A DNA stretch of 64,000 nt from Geodermatophilus sp. TF02-6. Its GTDB lineage: Bacteria > Actinomycetota > Actinomycetes > Mycobacteriales > Geodermatophilaceae. The notes under the pieces are model-generated. The model saw only the letters and a list, made by a program, of their open reading frames with translations, searched no databases and was not told the DNA's origin. The position numbers were made by a program, and so were the translations under genes. The stretch lies in assembly GCF_003319115.1 (NCBI RefSeq), contig NZ_QOHF01000004.1, forward strand, positions 208,856 to 272,855, read 5' to 3'. Position 1 is the stretch's first letter, and every line of letters starts with the position of its first letter. Shown here piece after piece: positions 63,842 through 64,000 of the stretch.

Positions 63842-64000
63842 GGTCAGGCCACCTCGATTGACGGCCGGTGGGCTGGGGTCGTGGGTGTCCGTTCCTTGAG
63901 AACTCAACAGCGTGCCGAAAGTCAGTGCCATGGTTTGTGACCCCGTTGTGGGGTTGTGTGGGTTGGCTGATCTCGGGGGTGTGTTGTTTCGGGGTCGGTC
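63842..64000 (+). ncRNA. Leader of an rRNA operon (16S gene lies beyond the window)
   Basis: CCTTGAGAACTCAACAGCGT near 63894-63913 is, from memory, the conserved box found in rRNA leaders and 16S-23S spacers of this group, linked to processing and antitermination. CCCCGTTGTGGGG (near 63942-63954) forms a small hairpin, and the tract becomes GT-rich. The 16S 5' end itself is not reached. Confidence 0.65.

Noticed and set aside
63606..63899. 97-codon frame upstream of the rRNA promoter
   Set aside because: Overlaps promoter and leader signals, and the translation looks random.
63842..64000. Calling the 16S rRNA gene itself
   Set aside because: The 16S 5' sequence is not reached; only leader features are visible.

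Overview
The window is a very GC-rich actinobacterial chromosome segment. Codon third positions are almost all G or C, many genes start with GTG, and genes overlap by GTGA or ATGA. The gene order (proS; rpsP-KH-rimM-trmD-rplS-lepB-rnhB-DUF2469-yraN-comM-dprA-xerC-whiG; M23 peptidase; rpsB-tsf-pyrH-frr-cdsA; rlmN; dxr-rseP-ispG; rimP-nusA-ylxR-infB-rbfA-nrnA-dinF-truB; ribF-rpsO-pnp-M16-dapB) is the conserved Actinobacteria backbone. Together with the sporulation/motility sigma factor WhiG, the class-E sortase signal LAYTG and the style of the intergenic repeats, it suggests Geodermatophilaceae (Blastococcus, Geodermatophilus or Modestobacter-like). The family assignment is an inference from memory of such genomes.

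Layout. 0.1-8.2 kb: a two-component system divergent from a small secreted protein, prolyl-tRNA synthetase, and an AraC regulator divergent from a molybdopterin oxidoreductase. 8.5-19.7 kb: ribosome and tRNA maturation genes, signal peptidase, an orphan LuxR regulator with an atypical receiver, and DNA uptake/processing and recombination genes ending in whiG. 20.2-21.6 kb: a single-chain nucleotidyltransferase-HepT fusion and a secreted M23 peptidase. 21.9-26.4 kb: rpsB, tsf, pyrH, frr, cdsA. 26.5-35.9 kb: a variable stretch with a DUF952-GNAT fusion, DUF2332, a SPOUT methyltransferase, PPK2, rlmN, a VIT-family transporter, an LCP protein and an LAYTG surface protein. 36.0-42.8 kb: MEP isoprenoid genes dxr and ispG around the site-2 protease RseP, then a GNAT and a penicillin-binding lipoprotein. 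44.1-54.1 kb: the nusA-infB transcription/translation cluster. 54.1-55.4 kb: a decayed patch with a frameshifted EamA transporter and remnants of larE and larB. 55.4-63.6 kb: a MhuD-like haem monooxygenase, ilvE, ribF, rpsO, pnp, M16 peptidase and dapB. The last ~190 bases hold a strong promoter and the leader of an rRNA operon whose 16S gene lies beyond the window.

The most unusual content lies between and at the ends of genes. (1) A hairpin repeat (family A, at least eleven copies) has a nearly constant ten-base loop and two stems that vary with compensating changes. One copy sits inside another, one is translated inside a DUF952 domain, one run extends RlmN, and one inverted copy supplies a Shine-Dalgarno site. 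(2) A second repeat (family B, three copies) sits exactly on overlapping stop/start codons, is flanked by 6-12 base direct repeats and carries its own GAGGAGG. (3) Start codons of cdsA and dinF are tandemly duplicated into chains of mini-ORFs joined by ATGA overlaps, and a similar non-repetitive chain precedes infB. Together these suggest that stop/start junctions are hot spots for small duplications and insertions that keep translational coupling.

Many genes also show a -10-like hexamer only 5-9 bases upstream of the start codon (proS, lepB, rnhB, DUF2631, ispG, the PBP gene, ylxR, dapB), which points to leaderless transcription. All calls come from reading the sequence and from recall of protein families; no database search was run.
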